Shown here piece by piece: positions 6,428-7,669 of a stretch of 7,669 nt of DNA. Made by a program: the position numbers and the translations under genes. The stretch is from positions 1 to 7,669 of the forward strand of contig CAIMXQ010000113.1 of the NCBI GenBank assembly GCA_903845465.1. The letters run 5' to 3'. The DNA comes from an uncultured Actinomycetes bacterium. GTDB lineage: Bacteria; Actinomycetota; Actinomycetes; Nanopelagicales; Nanopelagicaceae. The notes beneath the pieces were generated by a model. It was not told where the DNA came from and did not search any database. It saw nothing but the letters and a program-made list of their open reading frames with translations. How positions within the stretch are numbered: the first letter of the stretch is position 1; each line of letters opens with the position of its first letter.

Positions 6428-7087
6428 TTAGCGCACGGAGTCAGGTACTACTGCGCCCGATTCTTCACCGTAGACAGGCTCTGGAATAGATCCTGCATTA
6501 TGTTCGACCAATAACCACCCCTTTGGTGATTCTTCAAGAATCGACCACTGTGCATTTGAAAGTCCGCCGATACGTGACCACAGCGGAATGGGAAGCTCTA
6601 AATAAGAACCAATCACTGTCCGCGCAGTTCCACCATGAGTTGCAACAACAATTCTCTGATTATCTTTTCCTACCAGTGCATCTGTAATTGCTGCAACGCC
6701 ACGGGCCCCAACTTCGCTTCGACGTTCTCCGATTCCACCAGCAGGGTTATCACCGCCCATAGACCATTGACGCAAATTATCGAGATCGACTTTACGAATC
6801 TCATCACCGGTAAGGCCTTCCCAATTTCCGCAATTGGTTTCCCGAAGACGTTCATCTGTGAATACCTCAAGGCCCGTCAACTTCACTAATTCGTGCGCAG
6901 TTGCTTGGGCGCGACCCAAGTCGCTTGCAATAATCATTGTGGGATTCATCGCTGCAATCATGGGGGCTGCATGCGATGCCTGAAACTTTCCGACTTCATT
7001 TAACGGAATATCTGTGTGGCCCTGAAACTTATTTGCAACATTCCATTCAGTCTGACCATGACGCCAGAGAATGATTTGGTTACCCAC
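6428..7087 (-). CDS. Histidine phosphatase family protein, candidate glucosyl-3-phosphoglycerate phosphatase
   Basis: This is a cytoplasmic phosphatase of the phosphoglycerate mutase-like superfamily, which forms a phosphohistidine intermediate. The protein has 219 residues when started at the GTG at 7087. The RHG motif is at 9-11 (Arg9, nucleophile His10), a second phosphate-binding Arg is at 59 (SDLGRAQATA), the acid Glu is at 83 within LRETNCGNWEG, and the second catalytic His is at 151 in VATHGGTAR. In Mycobacterium tuberculosis the gene in the same position next to rsfS and nadD is GpgP (Rv2419c), which dephosphorylates glucosyl-3-phosphoglycerate. That substrate is inferred here from synteny and motif layout only, so I give no symbol. 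It could instead act on another phosphate ester. The start overlaps the rsfS 3' end by 8 nt, suggesting translational coupling; only a weak AGAAG lies upstream. An open frame continues back to 7195 but would lie deep inside rsfS. Confidence 0.88.
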   Translation of the reverse strand: MGNQIILWRHGQTEWNVANKFQGHTDIPLNEVGKFQASHAAPMIAAMNPTMIIASDLGRAQATAHELVKLTGLEVFTDERLRETNCGNWEGLTGDEIRKVDLDNLRQWSMGGDNPAGGIGERRSEVGARGVAAITDALVGKDNQRIVVATHGGTARTVIGSYLELPIPLWSRIGGLSNAQWSILEESPKGWLLVEHNAGSIPEPVYGEESGAVVPDSVR

Positions 7088-7454
7088 GAGCTGCTTCTTC
7101 ACGAACAATGTCCAGATCAATCTTTGGACAGTCATTCCATAAGCGATCGAGCATGTAGTAACGGCGAAGTTCAGAAGATTGAATATGAACAACAAGATCT
7201 GAGTAATCGAGCAGCACCCATTCAGCGCTGCTTTCGCGGCGAATTGGTTTATCTCCCACTAAACGAAGTTGTTCTTCAACTTCATCTGCAATGGCATCAA
7301 TCATCTTCGCATTCGATGCGGTGATAATAAGGAAGACTTCGCTAAGAACGCTCTGATCGGAGAGATCGAGCGCAACGAGTTCGGTACCGAACTTATCGAC
7401 TGCAGCGCGAGCTGCAATCTGTGTGCGTTCAACGCAGGCGTTAGTTGCTGGCAT
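7080..7454 (-). CDS. rsfS: Ribosomal silencing factor RsfS (Iojap/YbeB family)
   Basis: RsfS binds ribosomal protein L14 on the 50S subunit and blocks its joining with the 30S, lowering translation when nutrients run short. The protein has 124 residues, normal for the family. The Oligomerisation/RsfS fold covers about residues 12-115. It contains LDLSDQSVLSEVFLIITASN near 29-48, the helix IDAIADEVEEQL near 52-63, EWVLLDYSDLVVHIQ near 78-92 and the closing YYMLDRLWNDCPKID near 99-113. The DYSD(L)VVH and RLWNDCP segments are the family hallmarks. The ATG start lies within the end of nadD (14-nt overlap) and has a good ribosome binding site. The 3' end overlaps the start of the phosphatase by 8 nt. 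The nadD-rsfS pairing is widespread in bacteria. Confidence 0.96.
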   Translation of the reverse strand: MPATNACVERTQIAARAAVDKFGTELVALDLSDQSVLSEVFLIITASNAKMIDAIADEVEEQLRLVGDKPIRRESSAEWVLLDYSDLVVHIQSSELRRYYMLDRLWNDCPKIDLDIVREEAARG

Positions 7455-7669
7455 AGAGGTTGTGCTCCTTTATAAAGGCCGCAACTTCTGCGGGTACTGC
7501 GTCAGAGATATGTGCGCGGATATCGGTCGCAGAGACTGCAATCGCATCAACGCTTGTGTTGTGCTTGCCAGGAAAACCCGGCCTATCGATAACGACAAAT
7601 TCAACTAACTTCTTTAGTTCGTCAGCGCGATGCCACTGGTCAATCTTCTCGTATGCATCGGTGCCCACA
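7441..7669 (-). CDS. nadD: Nicotinate-nucleotide adenylyltransferase, 3' end only
   Basis: NadD joins nicotinate mononucleotide and ATP to form deamido-NAD in the de novo/Preiss-Handler NAD pathway. Only the last ~76 residues lie in the window; the N-terminal half, including the nucleotide-binding HxGH motif, is beyond the right edge. The visible part begins with GTDAYEKIDQWHRADEL, matching the family's G-x-D-x-x-x-x-x-x-W segment, followed by FVVIDRPGF. It ends with VSATDIRAHI, the family's (I/V)S-x-T-x-x-R motif, and the usual C-terminal AAFIKEHNLY. The GTG near 7668 is an internal valine, not a start. The stop overlaps rsfS by 14 nt, the common nadD-rsfS arrangement. Confidence 0.93.
   Translation of the reverse strand, partial: VGTDAYEKIDQWHRADELKKLVEFVVIDRPGFPGKHNTSVDAIAVSATDIRAHISDAVPAEVAAFIKEHNLYASN
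7465..7471 (-). promoter_or_regulatory. Shine-Dalgarno for rsfS inside nadD
   Basis: AAAGGAG on the minus strand lies 10 nt ahead of the rsfS ATG at 7454 and inside the last codons of nadD. It supports that ATG as the start. It also means rsfS can be initiated on its own, not only by ribosomes terminating on nadD. Confidence 0.65.

Overview
This window looks like a piece of an actinobacterial chromosome. The gene order nadD - rsfS - histidine phosphatase - leuS - comEA - comEC - holA is the conserved order in that phylum, and the C-terminal third of LeuRS has the actinobacterial look, ending in APKLVNIVL. Base composition is close to even, unlike the GC-rich soil actinomycetes. Gaps between genes are very short and there are no mobile elements or paralogues. 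Together this suggests a compact-genome actinobacterium such as the freshwater acI/Nanopelagicales lineage. That placement is inferred from style and synteny, not from any search.

Every supported gene is on the minus strand, so transcription runs from high to low coordinates. At the right edge is the 3' end of nadD (NAD synthesis). It overlaps rsfS (ribosome silencing factor) by 14 nt, and rsfS overlaps a histidine phosphatase by 8 nt. The phosphatase is a candidate glucosyl-3-phosphoglycerate phosphatase, gpgP. A 94-nt spacer with two hairpins follows, then a tRNA-Ala(GGC) gene. The GTG start of leuS lies 1 nt beyond the tRNA discriminator base. After leuS come comEA and comEC (DNA receptor and inner-membrane DNA channel) and holA (delta subunit of the replicative clamp loader).

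The first cluster combines cofactor synthesis, ribosome hibernation and a sugar-phosphate phosphatase. The second combines translation (tRNA-Ala, LeuRS), DNA uptake (ComEA/ComEC) and replication (HolA). The last 35 nt at the left edge hold no gene, only a small tetraloop hairpin. In relatives, rpsT lies beyond holA in convergent orientation, but it is not visible here.

I found no undescribed system. The most notable local signal is the tRNA-Ala/leuS junction, where 3' processing of the tRNA would leave leuS essentially leaderless. Second are the unresolved comEC start and the tandem hairpins ahead of the tRNA.
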